45,601 nt of DNA, taken from assembly GCA_949949005.1 (NCBI GenBank), contig CATLHM010000020.1, positions 1 through 45,601 of the forward strand. Direction: 5' to 3'. The number at the start of each line of letters is the position of its first letter. The first letter of the stretch is position 1. Below the pieces are notes generated by a model, which did no database searches, was not told the DNA's origin, and saw only the letters and a list, made by a program, of their open reading frames with translations. Source of the stretch: an uncultured Lachnospiraceae bacterium (lineage in GTDB: Bacteria; Bacillota; Clostridia; Lachnospirales; Lachnospiraceae). Shown here in pieces: positions 1 through 8,348 of this stretch. The translations under genes and the position numbers were made by a program.

Positions 1-11
1 AAGCAATAGAA

Positions 12-51
12 AAGGCGAAAAAAACTGATAAAATCAACATTTTTTCGCCTT
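12..51. other. Inverted repeat at the window edge
   Basis: Bases 12-23 (AAGGCGAAAAAA) pair perfectly with 40-51 (TTTTTTCGCCTT) around a 16-base loop. It could be the tail of a terminator for a gene to the left or a structural site of the element. No U-run follows beyond the stem, so its function is not assigned. Confidence 0.35.
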
Positions 52-153
52 GGAGATAAATATAAAAATCGTCACGTAATGATGCTTGCTTTGACGTTAA
101 ATAAAATCAGCTGTAAATAGTAACAAACAACTGAAAGACAAGGCATAAAACAG

Positions 154-183
154 TTGACATTGCATATAGTATAGTGGTACACT
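154..183 (+). promoter_or_regulatory. Sigma-A-type promoter with extended -10
   Basis: A perfect -35 TTGACA at 154-159 is followed after 18 bases by TACACT at 178-183, preceded by the extended -10 dinucleotide TG at 175-176. Transcription would start near 190 and run into the terminator at 271-299, giving a transcript of about 110 nt. Confidence 0.5.
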
Positions 184-200
184 TGATTTAGTTAAAGGTA

Positions 201-269
201 CAGTTATGAATGGCTTGGCAGTCATTCGGATTTTTTTATCAGTTATGATGGGCTTGGCGGCTCATTGGA
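201..269 (+). repeat. Two imperfect 30-nt direct repeats
   Basis: 201-230 and 240-269 share the start CAGTTATGA, the core GGCTTGGC and the end CATT..GA, with a period of 39 bases and small internal shifts. Each copy contains an ATG. They lie in the putative small RNA just before its terminator. Confidence 0.5.
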
Positions 270-270
270 A

Positions 271-299
271 ACTCCCATCTTATGATGGGAGTATTTTTT
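271..299 (+). terminator. Intrinsic terminator
   Basis: A 9-bp perfect stem (ACTCCCATC at 271-279 with GATGGGAGT at 284-292), a TTAT loop and a following ATTTTTT tract. It ends the rightward transcript starting near 190. Its position next to the stop of the leftward gene could also help end that gene, although the U-run on that side is poor. Confidence 0.7.
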
Positions 300-894
300 A
301 TGCGCTGACATAACTTACCGACACATTGATAATTTCTGAACAAATTTCTTTCCCCGCTATGTCGCTATCTGAATAACTGTTTGTTGTAACTTCGATTCCG
401 CATTCTACTCCCTGCATATTTACATAGGTAAAATCTATTGCGGATAACTGCTGTTCCCTTAGCATCTCCATATACTCATCATATCTCTCTAACTCCCCCT
501 GGTCTCGGAGATTCTCAATCGCTTCTTTCATCTGATCTCTTATTTCCCACTCTGGTTTGATTGTATCAATTTCCCTCTTTTGCAGGGAACAGATTGTTTC
601 AGCCACCTTGCAATTATGTCTGATTGCTGCGGGCGATTGCGTCCTGTCTATTCCATACTTCTTATGGATAAACTGCTTGCCCTTATCGGTAAAACAGTAG
701 CTTTTACAGCTTTCCACTTCTTTATGCTTAGGATTCACATAGCTTACCTCTTTGATCAGATGGTCTTTTATCATGTTTTTAAGCCTTGTATCCGAAATAT
801 CAATTTTATGTGCATCTATGCTTCTGATATTTCCAGCAGTTGCAAGCACTTTGAAAAACCTCTCGTCTTTCGGATAAAATTTCTTAATGTGCAT
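298..894 (-). CDS. Mobile-element winged-helix protein (replication-relaxation-like)
   Basis: This 198-aa protein has an N-terminal winged-helix-like segment (about residues 8-80). The C-terminal half shows a spaced pattern RHN (about residue 91), an EW pair (about 115), a D in AIDFTYV and a final EVTT, resembling the layout of replication-relaxation-type proteins of plasmids and integrative elements, which combine a DNA-binding head with a nuclease-like domain. The family link is inferred from pattern, not from a search. The ATG at 894 is preceded by AGGGGTG. It is divergent from the 345-aa gene at 1099, and the 204-bp gap between them should hold both promoters. Being AT-rich and at the element end, it is probably cargo or a maintenance gene of the element. 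Confidence 0.5.
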   Translation of the reverse strand: MHIKKFYPKDERFFKVLATAGNIRSIDAHKIDISDTRLKNMIKDHLIKEVSYVNPKHKEVESCKSYCFTDKGKQFIHKKYGIDRTQSPAAIRHNCKVAETICSLQKREIDTIKPEWEIRDQMKEAIENLRDQGELERYDEYMEMLREQQLSAIDFTYVNMQGVECGIEVTTNSYSDSDIAGKEICSEIINVSVSYVSA

Positions 895-1098
895 GGAATC
901 ACCCCTTTCGTTTCTGCAATTTTAGATGGAAATTTTCCCTTCTAATCATTGCGGGTATTCAGTCAGAAAATATTTTTAATGCCATTCTCCCTGACTTGTG
1001 CTATATTATTACTATCTTTTCCTCTCTGTCATTGACATTCTGCTTGCAGGATGAAAAGATAATCCATAGGGAAACTCCCTCACAATAAAGAGGTATTT

Positions 1099-2136
1099 AT
1101 GACGAAACAGGAAATCCTACAGGAACTTCAAGAGATTAATTTAGATGCTGCAAATTACATATACACCGAAAATTATACTTCCTTAAATTCACTTGTAAAT
1201 TCAGTATACGAAACTAAACACAATAAGAAAGAGGCCTTTTATGATGTCCTGAAAGCCTTTAGACTGGTTAATATGCCGTTTTCCATTGCAGGCTATAATT
1301 ATCTGTGCGAAAACCTGAGAGACGAAATCTGGGGCAAATACGAGCCATTCATCCATGATCTTGTTGTCCACAATATGAGCCTTGATGAATTTCTATCTGC
1401 TTATGGTTACGACAATGAATATGATGCTTTGAACGCTTCCAACAATAAAAGAAAAATATATATCAACACCATTAAAAAGAGAATTGAACTTATTGAGGAT
1501 TATACAAGAAAATACAATAATCTTATTAAACTGTATGATATTTCCAATATAACACAACTTCACAGTTCTGCTTCTAACACAGATGCCTTACAGAACAGCT
1601 TTACAAATGCAGTAGTGGAGCTTGTTAAAGCAAGGGAGAAATTCTATTACTATATCAATTATGATCTTGTAGGATATGATACAGAAGACTTGAATAAAAC
1701 CTTAAAACAACAGAAAACAAATAAAGAACGTTTCCGCATATTGCGAAACATGACTGATAATATATTCACTACCCTGCAAAAGGATAGTTCTCTAAATTTT
1801 AGGGATTTCTTTATCATTAAGGATAACAGGCGAGTTACATTTACATCTTATCTGACATCAAAGGGATTGACTGGCAGCTCTTGGTTTGACTATAAGAAAT
1901 CGAGCAAAAAGAAATTTGTAAAGGAGCGGCATTTTTATTTACAGATGGCTTTCTTCTTAGGATTGCCAACATCCAATGAAATAGAGAAATTCCTGAATTT
2001 TAATGGATACACCATAAAGAGCCCGTTTAAACTGTTTCCAAATTCAGATATTTACGATTATGATGTGTGTCGATACATAGATGCAGGAATTGACTATAAT
2101 TTAATCAATGTGATGCTTGGATATGAATTTATATAA
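1099..2136 (+). CDS. Orphan AT-rich accessory protein, 345 aa
   Basis: I do not recognise the whole protein. It is Lys/Asn/Tyr-rich, has no signal peptide or membrane segment, and its middle (about residues 100-250) is predicted largely helical with a possible coiled coil. The last 70 residues (FLGLPTSNEIEKFLNFNGY, then DIYDYDVCRYIDAGIDYNLI) resemble a small C-terminal helical module that recurs at the end of diverse Firmicutes accessory proteins (pattern: LGL..xE...FL...GY, then D...YxxxxGIYD). A TTGACA at 1032-1037 could be its -35, without a convincing -10. It is the last gene of the element before rlmD, converging on it across a shared terminator. Cargo status is likely; a role (for example defence or signalling) is unknown. 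Confidence 0.55.
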   Translation: MTKQEILQELQEINLDAANYIYTENYTSLNSLVNSVYETKHNKKEAFYDVLKAFRLVNMPFSIAGYNYLCENLRDEIWGKYEPFIHDLVVHNMSLDEFLSAYGYDNEYDALNASNNKRKIYINTIKKRIELIEDYTRKYNNLIKLYDISNITQLHSSASNTDALQNSFTNAVVELVKAREKFYYYINYDLVGYDTEDLNKTLKQQKTNKERFRILRNMTDNIFTTLQKDSSLNFRDFFIIKDNRRVTFTSYLTSKGLTGSSWFDYKKSSKKKFVKERHFYLQMAFFLGLPTSNEIEKFLNFNGYTIKSPFKLFPNSDIYDYDVCRYIDAGIDYNLINVMLGYEFI

Positions 2137-2142
2137 AAACTG

Positions 2143-2170
2143 ACTCCCTGAACCATACAATTCAGGGAGT
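2143..2170. terminator. Bidirectional terminator between the orphan gene and rlmD
   Basis: ACTCCCTGAA (2143-2152) pairs perfectly with TTCAGGGAGT (2161-2170) around an 8-base loop. On the minus strand it is followed by CAGTTTTTATA, and on the plus strand by TTTGCTGTTT. It sits between two converging stop codons. Confidence 0.7.
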
Positions 2171-2177
2171 TTGCTGT

Positions 2178-3869
2178 TTACTCTTTATTTATCATTCCAA
2201 AATATTCCAGTGCTTCCTTAATCATCCTCTCTTTCTCTGGTGGACAGTTGGGAACTTTCCCACTTTCAGTTTTAGGCAGATTATAATTCTCTCTTTCAAT
2301 AATGCCAAGTTTTCTCTTAATCTGCGCTATGTATAAATGGGAAACTTTTGTCTGATAATGCTCCCATACATAGTCCTTAATCTCCTGATAGGTAGCTGTG
2401 CCGATGCACTCACGTCTGTCTGCTTCATTAAGGTCAATCTCTATCTCAATCTTGGTGGATTTGCCACCTGATTTTTTACGCGACAAAAGGACACACGTTT
2501 CCACCCCGCCCGTCCAAGGAAACATATCCACAGCCGCCGCTTTCTCCACCACATACCCTTTCTCCAGAAACACCTCCAAATCCCTCACCAGGCTGGTGGG
2601 CTTGCAGGAGACATAAACCATCCTCTCCACTCCGTAATCAATGATCCTGCGAAGGGCCTTGGGATGAACCCCGTCCCTTGGCGGGTCTAAAATAATCAAA
2701 TCCGGCTTTTCTTCGATCCCGTCCAATACCCTGTGTACATCCCCGGCAATAAATTCACAGTTTGTAAGGCCGTTTAATTCCGCGTTCCTTCTGGCGGCTT
2801 CCACTGCCTCCTCCACGATTTCCACTCCGATTACCTTCCCGGCGGCAGGCGCCATAAGCTGGGCAATGGTTCCCGTCCCGCTGAAAAGGTCAAAAACAAC
2901 CTTTCCCTTCCGGCTCTCTGTCCCCTCCTCCTTCCCAGGGCCGCCCAAATCCCCGATATATTCCCTGACCTTCTCATACAAAACCTCCGCCCCAAGGGAG
3001 TTTGTCTGGAAAAAGGAAAAAACAGAGATCTTGAACCTCAGTCCCAGCAGCTCCTCATAGAAGTAATCCTTCCCATATAGGATTTGTGTCAGATCGCTTT
3101 GCACCACATCCGCTACAGAGTCATTCACAATATGTAAAATACCCGCTATTTTCCCCTGCAGCTCCAATTGCAAAAGCCCTTCCTTCCAGCCATCTAAAGA
3201 AACTGTTTCCTGCTGGGAGGTGGTCACCAGGGCAATCAGGATTTCCCCTGTCCTGGCCGCTTTCCGCACCAGAAGATGGCGCAGATAGCCGATGTGGGTA
3301 AGCCGGTGAAAAAAGCTGCTTTTCTCAAAATAGGCTCTGGTAAAAGCAAGGATCCTGCGGTAATCTTCATCCACAATCTGACAGCTCTGGGTGGTCACAA
3401 TATCATAAAAGCTGCCTCTCTTGTGCATTCCAAGAGAAAGCGGCCCTCCCTTGTACTCATCCCCAAAAGAAAACTCCATCTTGTTCCGGTAGCCCAACTG
3501 CCTGGGACTTTCCAAAATCCCCTCAAACTCCCATTCCCGGGCCTGCCCGGAAAGCACGCTCTCCAGAAGCTTTTTTACCTGCTGCTCCTTGATTTGAAGC
3601 TGCTGCTCATAGGGCAGGGACAGATACAGGCAGCCTCCGCATTCCCCAAAGTGGGGGCAGGGGCTTGGAACCTCCATGGGAGAAGCCGACTCCACCTGCA
3701 AAAGCCTGCCCTGCGCCCGCCCGTTTCTCTTTTTCTGCACCACAAAAGTGACCTTCTGCCCGGGTAGGACATTTTTAACCGTACAGCTTCCCTCCTGCGT
3801 TGTCACAATCCCCTTGTTGGGGAAATCCACTCTTTCCACGATTCCCGTTAACGTCTGTCCCTTTTTCAT
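2178..3869 (-). CDS. rlmD: 23S rRNA (uracil-5-)-methyltransferase RlmD/RumA with element-derived C-terminal extension
   Basis: It transfers a methyl group from S-adenosylmethionine to a conserved uridine of 23S rRNA. Visible domains, numbered from the chosen start: TRAM RNA-binding domain (1-57), Fe-S cysteines in CPHFGECGGC (71, 77, 80, with a further Cys in TTQSCQ), SAM-binding DLFSGTGTI, and catalytic Cys in YVSCKPTSL. The first 466 residues match the usual family length. The last 97 (from SGGKST, including ATYQEIKDYV and CPPEKE) are an extra module in more AT-rich DNA, seen at rlmD genes that host integrated elements. I chose the ATG at 3869 because GGGAG lies 5 nt upstream and the TRAM domain begins there; the frame stays open to 4019 without family similarity. 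It lies downstream of pcrA and a small membrane protein. Confidence 0.93.
   Translation of the reverse strand: MKKGQTLTGIVERVDFPNKGIVTTQEGSCTVKNVLPGQKVTFVVQKKRNGRAQGRLLQVESASPMEVPSPCPHFGECGGCLYLSLPYEQQLQIKEQQVKKLLESVLSGQAREWEFEGILESPRQLGYRNKMEFSFGDEYKGGPLSLGMHKRGSFYDIVTTQSCQIVDEDYRRILAFTRAYFEKSSFFHRLTHIGYLRHLLVRKAARTGEILIALVTTSQQETVSLDGWKEGLLQLELQGKIAGILHIVNDSVADVVQSDLTQILYGKDYFYEELLGLRFKISVFSFFQTNSLGAEVLYEKVREYIGDLGGPGKEEGTESRKGKVVFDLFSGTGTIAQLMAPAAGKVIGVEIVEEAVEAARRNAELNGLTNCEFIAGDVHRVLDGIEEKPDLIILDPPRDGVHPKALRRIIDYGVERMVYVSCKPTSLVRDLEVFLEKGYVVEKAAAVDMFPWTGGVETCVLLSRKKSGGKSTKIEIEIDLNEADRRECIGTATYQEIKDYVWEHYQTKVSHLYIAQIKRKLGIIERENYNLPKTESGKVPNCPPEKERMIKEALEYFGMINKE
2472..2515. other. Likely attachment-site junction inside rlmD
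   Basis: The codons for the usual RlmD C-terminus (TGGVETCVLLSRK, about 2478-2515) mark the limit between host-like and element-like sequence. A recombination core would be expected within about 2481-2505. The matching site at the other end of the element lies outside the window, so the exact core cannot be defined. Confidence 0.45.
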
Positions 3870-4049
3870 CCTAACTCCCATCTGCCCGCCGCATGGCCCC
3901 CATGCTGTGAAACAGCAAACTTCCAAGCGCTGTAGCGCTTTATGCACGAGCCTGCACACCAGAAAAATGGGATGCGCTATTCGCCCATCCCACATACTGT
4001 CTCTCATTCTCTCATTCAAAAAACACCGCGCCGGCCAAGACCGCTTCCA

Positions 4050-4370
4050 TTATTCAGCCTTTGCTTCCTCTGCGCCCTCAGACTTCTCAGCTTTCTCCTC
4101 AGCCTCGTCTTCCTCATCCTCGAAGAAGTCGTCCTCGAAGTCATCGTCGAAATCATCATCAAAATCTTCCAGATAATCAGGTGTCAGATAGCGGTAAACC
4201 GCATAGGCAATCCCTGCCACTGCTGCCACCGCGCCGATGATTGCCAGCACCCACAGAACTGTGTTGCATCTCTTCTCATCTTCCTTGTGATTCCAATAAT
4301 CCTTTAATTCCTTAATGTCATGGGTTCTGACAAAATCCATCAATTCCTCAACCTTATTCCATGTATTCAT
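4050..4370 (-). CDS. Small single-pass membrane protein with acidic tail
   Basis: This 106-aa protein has a short charged N-terminus (1-35), one transmembrane helix (about 38-60, VLWVLAIIGAVAAVAGIAYA), and a tail made almost wholly of Asp, Glu and Phe (DDDFDDDFEDDFFEDEEDE), ending in Glu/Ala/Lys. The start at 4370 has AGGGAGG at 8 nt; the upstream extension of the frame has no such site. No family is recognised, although small proteins with this layout are common in Lachnospiraceae. The acidic tail probably faces the cytoplasm and might bind cations or basic partners; that is inference. It lies between pcrA and rlmD on the same strand. Confidence 0.75.
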   Translation of the reverse strand: MNTWNKVEELMDFVRTHDIKELKDYWNHKEDEKRCNTVLWVLAIIGAVAAVAGIAYAVYRYLTPDYLEDFDDDFDDDFEDDFFEDEEDEAEEKAEKSEGAEEAKAE

Positions 4371-4545
4371 TGTGTATGCCTCCCTTTCCTGTAAACCTGC
4401 CGTTTTCTTTTTGTAACTGCCCGGACACACCAAGCCGTCACATGCAAAATCCATGGTTTTGATTTATTATTACCCTCTTGCTTTATAATATAACATTTAA
4501 TGCAAATTTTGACTACTCCCTTTTGGAAAACTTTACAAAAATTTT

Positions 4546-6912
4546 CTATACTTTTTCCAATTTAGCAAAGGCCGCATACATAATCTTCTGCCCTGCATCG
4601 TCAAAATCCACCGTGACCTTATAATCCCTGGGCCCCGGCTCCAAATCCGTGACGGTTCCCTCCCCGTATTTGATATGCCTTACCCGATCTCCCGCATCGT
4701 AATCCGGCTTTCCGCCGGAAACCGCCCCAATTCCCTTGGTGATTCCCGCCGCATGGAGGGCTCCCACGCCTCCTCCTGCGATAAAGGGCTTGTTTTCTGC
4801 AGCTGTCCTCTTGGGCCCGGCAAAAGCCCTGGGCCGCAGCACGCCGGCCGCCTCCTGCCCTGCTTTGGCAGAGAAGCCGGAACTTTCCTGTCCTGCTTTT
4901 GCAAAAGAGGCGGCCTCCTGACGTCCTTCGCCAAAAGGATCGTCTCCGTCATAGTCCCTTCCAAAACGCTTTCCCATTGAGGAAGGTCTGTTATCCATCA
5001 ACTCCTGGGGGATTTCCCGCACAAAGCGGCTGACGGCGTTCATCTGGGTCTCCCCCCGGATCATCCGCAGCTTGGCATAGCAGAGGGTCAAATCTTCCCT
5101 GGCCCTGGTGATTCCCACATAGGCAAGACGGCGCTCCTCCTCGATCTCCTCCGGATCCTCGGAAGCGATGGTCATGTAGCTGGGAAAGACCCCATCCTCC
5201 ATTCCCGCCAGATACACATGGGAAAATTCCAGTCCCTTTGCGCTGTGAAGGGTCATAAGCAGTACCTTATCGCTCCCCCCTTCCACGTTGTCAATGTCCG
5301 CCACCAGAGCAACCTCCTCCAGGAACTCCCGCAGAGTAGGCTGGTTATGTATTTCCTCAAAGGACACGATCTTGCTGATGAGCTCGTCGATATTTTCAAT
5401 TCTGCTTTCCGCATCGTCGTCATCCGAGTTTTCAAGCTCCCGCACATAGCCAGTGGTCTCGATGATATCCTTAATCAGATCGCTCAGCCCATAAAACTCC
5501 TGCTTGCTTTTAAAAACACGAATCATATCCACAAAGCCTTTCAGCTTCAGGGCGGTTTTTCCAAGACCGGGAATATCCTCCGCCTGGAGCAGGGCATCGT
5601 AAAAGCTGATTTCATGCATGTCCGCATAATCCTGAACCTTTATGATAGTGGTTGCCCCGATTCCTCTTCTCGGCACGTTAATGATACGCTTTACCGCCAG
5701 GTCATCCTGACCGTTATCAATGGTTTTCAGATAGGCCAGCATATCCTTGATTTCTTTTCGGGCGTAAAAGTTGGTCCCCCCCACCACATTGTAGGGGATT
5801 CCTTCTATAATAAAGCGTTCCTCCAAAAGCCTGGCCTGGGCATTGGTGCGGAAAAGCACGGCGCAGTCGCTGTAGCGGGCAATTCCCTCCCTGCTCTTCC
5901 TTGCCACGTCGTCGGCAATGAACTCCGCCTCCTCAAAGGCGTTCATAAACTCCATAAAGTGGATAGGGTTGCCCCGTCCCTTATCCGTCCAGAGGGTTTT
6001 ATCTTTACGCCCTACATTGTTGCGGATCACCGCGTTGGCGGCATCCAACACATTCTGGGTGGAGCGGTAGTTTTGCTCTAACCGGATGACTGTAGCCTCC
6101 GGATATACCTCCTCATAATCCAGAATATTCCTGATATTGGCCCCCCGGAATTTGTAAATGGACTGATCGTCGTCCCCCACCACGCAAAGGTTGTGATGGG
6201 CGTCCGCCAGGAGCCGGACCAGCTCAAATTGCGCGGTGTTGGTATCCTGGTATTCATCCACCATAATATACTTGAACCGCTTCTGATATCCCTCCAGCAC
6301 CTGGGGTTCTGTCCTGAAAAGCTCCACAGTCTTCATGATCAGATCGTCAAAATCCATAGCGTTACTTTTTTTCAGGGTAGTCTGGTATTCCTTATAGGCC
6401 TGGGCGATCTGTTGTAGCCTGAAATCTCCCAGAGAATTTTTTTCATATTCCTCCGGTGTGATCAGCTCGTCCTTGGCTGCTGAGATGGCGGAGAGGATAC
6501 TCTTCTCTTTCATCTTTTTGGGGTCGATCTGAAGCCTTTTACAAATTTCCTTCATAACCGACTTCTGGTCGTCCGTATCGTAAACCGTAAAATTGTTCTC
6601 ATACCCCAGCCTGTCCCCATAACGGTGAAGGATACGCAGGCAGGTGGAATGGAAGGTGGTGACCCAGATACTGTCCGAGCCCATGCCTACCAGCTTTTCC
6701 ACCCGTTCCTTCATCTCCCCGGCGGCCTTGTTGGTAAAGGTGATAGCCATGATATTCCATGGATTCACCCCCAGCTCGCCGATAAGATAGGCGATCCTGT
6801 GGGTCAGCACCCGGGTCTTGCCCGAGCCTGCCCCCGCCAGCAGAAGAACCGGCCCCTGGGTGGTGAAGACCCCCTTTTTCTGCTGTTCATTTAAAGTATC
6901 GTAAATGCTCAT
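4546..6912 (-). CDS. pcrA: ATP-dependent DNA helicase PcrA/UvrD (superfamily 1)
   Basis: A 3'-to-5' DNA helicase for repair and replication, acting on cytoplasmic DNA. All SF1 motifs are visible: Walker A AGAGSGKT (about 26-33), motif II VDEYQDTN, motif III GDDDQSIYKFRGA, motif IV QNYRST, motif V TLHSAKGLEF and motif VI YVGITRARE. After residue 650 comes a variable linker with repeated AGQE units, then a C-terminal Tudor-like segment (AGDRVRHIKYGEGTV) of the kind that binds RNA polymerase in PcrA. Its 788 aa is normal for the family. The ATG overlaps the stop of the upstream SPFH gene by 4 nt (ATGA), implying translational coupling. Confidence 0.96.
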   Translation of the reverse strand: MSIYDTLNEQQKKGVFTTQGPVLLLAGAGSGKTRVLTHRIAYLIGELGVNPWNIMAITFTNKAAGEMKERVEKLVGMGSDSIWVTTFHSTCLRILHRYGDRLGYENNFTVYDTDDQKSVMKEICKRLQIDPKKMKEKSILSAISAAKDELITPEEYEKNSLGDFRLQQIAQAYKEYQTTLKKSNAMDFDDLIMKTVELFRTEPQVLEGYQKRFKYIMVDEYQDTNTAQFELVRLLADAHHNLCVVGDDDQSIYKFRGANIRNILDYEEVYPEATVIRLEQNYRSTQNVLDAANAVIRNNVGRKDKTLWTDKGRGNPIHFMEFMNAFEEAEFIADDVARKSREGIARYSDCAVLFRTNAQARLLEERFIIEGIPYNVVGGTNFYARKEIKDMLAYLKTIDNGQDDLAVKRIINVPRRGIGATTIIKVQDYADMHEISFYDALLQAEDIPGLGKTALKLKGFVDMIRVFKSKQEFYGLSDLIKDIIETTGYVRELENSDDDDAESRIENIDELISKIVSFEEIHNQPTLREFLEEVALVADIDNVEGGSDKVLLMTLHSAKGLEFSHVYLAGMEDGVFPSYMTIASEDPEEIEEERRLAYVGITRAREDLTLCYAKLRMIRGETQMNAVSRFVREIPQELMDNRPSSMGKRFGRDYDGDDPFGEGRQEAASFAKAGQESSGFSAKAGQEAAGVLRPRAFAGPKRTAAENKPFIAGGGVGALHAAGITKGIGAVSGGKPDYDAGDRVRHIKYGEGTVTDLEPGPRDYKVTVDFDDAGQKIMYAAFAKLEKV

Positions 6913-8348
6913 TGAAAAAACTTATCCTCCTCATTGAAGGGATCCCCGCACTCCGGACAGAACTTGGGCGGATTCTTCGGATCCTCCGGCTCCCAGCCGC
7001 ACTTGTCGCATTTATACAAAGGCTCTCCCGCAGGCTTTTTGGCCCCGCACTCGGAACAGAATTTGCCCTTGTTCACCGCGCCGCAAGCGCACACCCAGCC
7101 CTGGGCGGCAGGCCTTGGGGCGCCGCATTCCGCGCAGAATTTTCCGGTATTTCCGGTTTGTCCACAGGCGCAGGTCCAGGTGGCATTTCCTCCGCCGGAT
7201 GTCTGGCCCGATGTCTGGCCCAATGGCTGGGACGAAGGCTGTGCGCCTGATTGAGCAGTTCCGTATCCTGGCGCGGAGCCTAACGGCGCCGCCTGCTGTG
7301 AAGCCGCTCCGCCTGCCATCTGCTGGGCGGAAGCCTGCTGCCCCATCTGGAACAACTGCTGGGCATTCATGCCCCCTGCCTGAGCGGCCATGTTCATACC
7401 TGCAAAAGCCATCATGGGGCCTGCCTGTTTGTTGGAGGCCGCTGCCTTCATGGCCTCCGCCTGAGCCTCCGCCAAAGTTGCCGCCGCCATACCCGGATTA
7501 GTAAACACCGCTCTTCTTTGCAGCTCCTTGATCATAGCCTCGTCCTCCTGGGAGGCTTTGACGGAGTTCACCCCGAAGGAGACGATCTCGATGCCTCGAA
7601 GCTGGGCCCATTTTGCCGAAAGCACTTCATTTAACGCATCCGCCAGCTCCATAGTATGGGCCGGAATAGCGCTGTAGCGGATTCCCATGGCCGATATTTT
7701 GGCAAAAGCCGGCTGAAGGGCCGTCATAAGCTCGGTCTTTAACTGTCCGTCGATTTCGCTTTTTTCGTAATCCCCCGCCACATTGCCGCACACATTGGTA
7801 TAAAACAAAAGAGGATCGCTGATCTTATAAGAATATTCCCCGTTACACCGAAGGGAAATATCCACATCCAGACCAATATTCTGATCCACCACCCGGAAAG
7901 GAACGGGATTCGCGGTTCCGTACTTGTTCCCCATGATTTCCTTGGTGTTGAAAAAGTAAACCCGCTGATCCCTTGCCGTATCTCCGGCAAAGCCGATACG
8001 CCTTCCCACGCTCTCGAAGGTCTTCTTTAAATTCTCTCCCAGGCTCCCGTAAAACAGGCTGGGCTCCGCCGACATATCATAGGTAAATTCTCCCGCCTCG
8101 GCACAGAACTCAACCACCTTCCCCTGATCCACGATGATCACACACTGCCCCTCATTGACAGCGATCACCGAGCCGTTGGAGATGATATTATCGTCCCCTT
8201 TATTATTTGCGCCACCTCTCTTTCCGGCACGCTTCTTCCCTTTTACCACCAGTGTCTCTCTTCCAAGGGAGTCACAGTAAAAATACTCTCTCCATTGGTC
8301 GGCCATAACACCTCCTGCTGCACTGGTAATTGCCCTGATCAAACCCAT
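6909..8348 (-). CDS. SPFH-domain protein with three C-terminal zinc ribbons
   Basis: This 479-aa protein belongs to the virion-core-like/YdjI branch of SPFH proteins. An SPFH domain (about 50-290) contains the signature regions GSVIAVNEGQCVIIV and GIRYSAIPAH. An Ala/Gln/Met-rich low-complexity stretch (about 290-390) follows, then three zinc ribbons: CACGQ...CAECG, CACGA...CSECG and CDKCG...CPECG. No clear membrane helix is seen, though such proteins often gather at membranes; in Bacillus a related protein acts with membrane-stress proteins. The ATG at 8348 has AGGAGG. It is the first gene of a leftward operon with pcrA, overlapping it by 4 nt; a functional link between them is not established. 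Confidence 0.85.
   Translation of the reverse strand: MGLIRAITSAAGGVMADQWREYFYCDSLGRETLVVKGKKRAGKRGGANNKGDDNIISNGSVIAVNEGQCVIIVDQGKVVEFCAEAGEFTYDMSAEPSLFYGSLGENLKKTFESVGRRIGFAGDTARDQRVYFFNTKEIMGNKYGTANPVPFRVVDQNIGLDVDISLRCNGEYSYKISDPLLFYTNVCGNVAGDYEKSEIDGQLKTELMTALQPAFAKISAMGIRYSAIPAHTMELADALNEVLSAKWAQLRGIEIVSFGVNSVKASQEDEAMIKELQRRAVFTNPGMAAATLAEAQAEAMKAAASNKQAGPMMAFAGMNMAAQAGGMNAQQLFQMGQQASAQQMAGGAASQQAAPLGSAPGYGTAQSGAQPSSQPLGQTSGQTSGGGNATWTCACGQTGNTGKFCAECGAPRPAAQGWVCACGAVNKGKFCSECGAKKPAGEPLYKCDKCGWEPEDPKNPPKFCPECGDPFNEEDKFFQ

Larger units (their letters stand above)
190..299 (+). ncRNA. Possible small RNA (or leader encoding a 35-aa hydrophobic peptide)
   Basis: The interval between a good promoter and a strong intrinsic terminator holds no conventional gene. 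It carries two imperfect 30-nt direct repeats. An ATG at 206 opens a 35-codon frame to the TAA at 311-313, encoding a small hydrophobic peptide (begins MNGLAVIRIFLSVMMG), but that frame runs through the terminator hairpin, which argues against translation of the full peptide. The 3' end reaches the stop region of the leftward gene at 298-894, so antisense action is also possible. Expression is not established by sequence alone. Confidence 0.3.
1..2475. mobile_element. Right-hand end of an integrated element inserted at the 3' end of rlmD (partial)
   Basis: The left 2.5 kb is AT-rich and carries accessory genes unlike the GC-richer core that follows. Its boundary falls inside rlmD, where base composition changes sharply near position 2475 and the reading frame continues into a 97-codon extension. 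The rlmD (rumA) 3' end is an established insertion hotspot for integrative elements in Firmicutes. No recombinase, relaxase or conjugation gene lies in the window, so the element type and its other end are unknown. The boundary is inferred from composition and protein-domain limits, not from an alignment. Confidence 0.6.

Noticed and set aside
5776..5782. Seven-G tract in pcrA
   Set aside because: It encodes conserved residues (VVGGTNF) of an essential helicase in GC-rich DNA and is too short for a switch claim.
5218..6081. 287-codon open frame on the plus strand
   Set aside because: It lies fully opposite pcrA, whose helicase motifs are unmistakable; it is an antisense shadow in GC-rich coding DNA.
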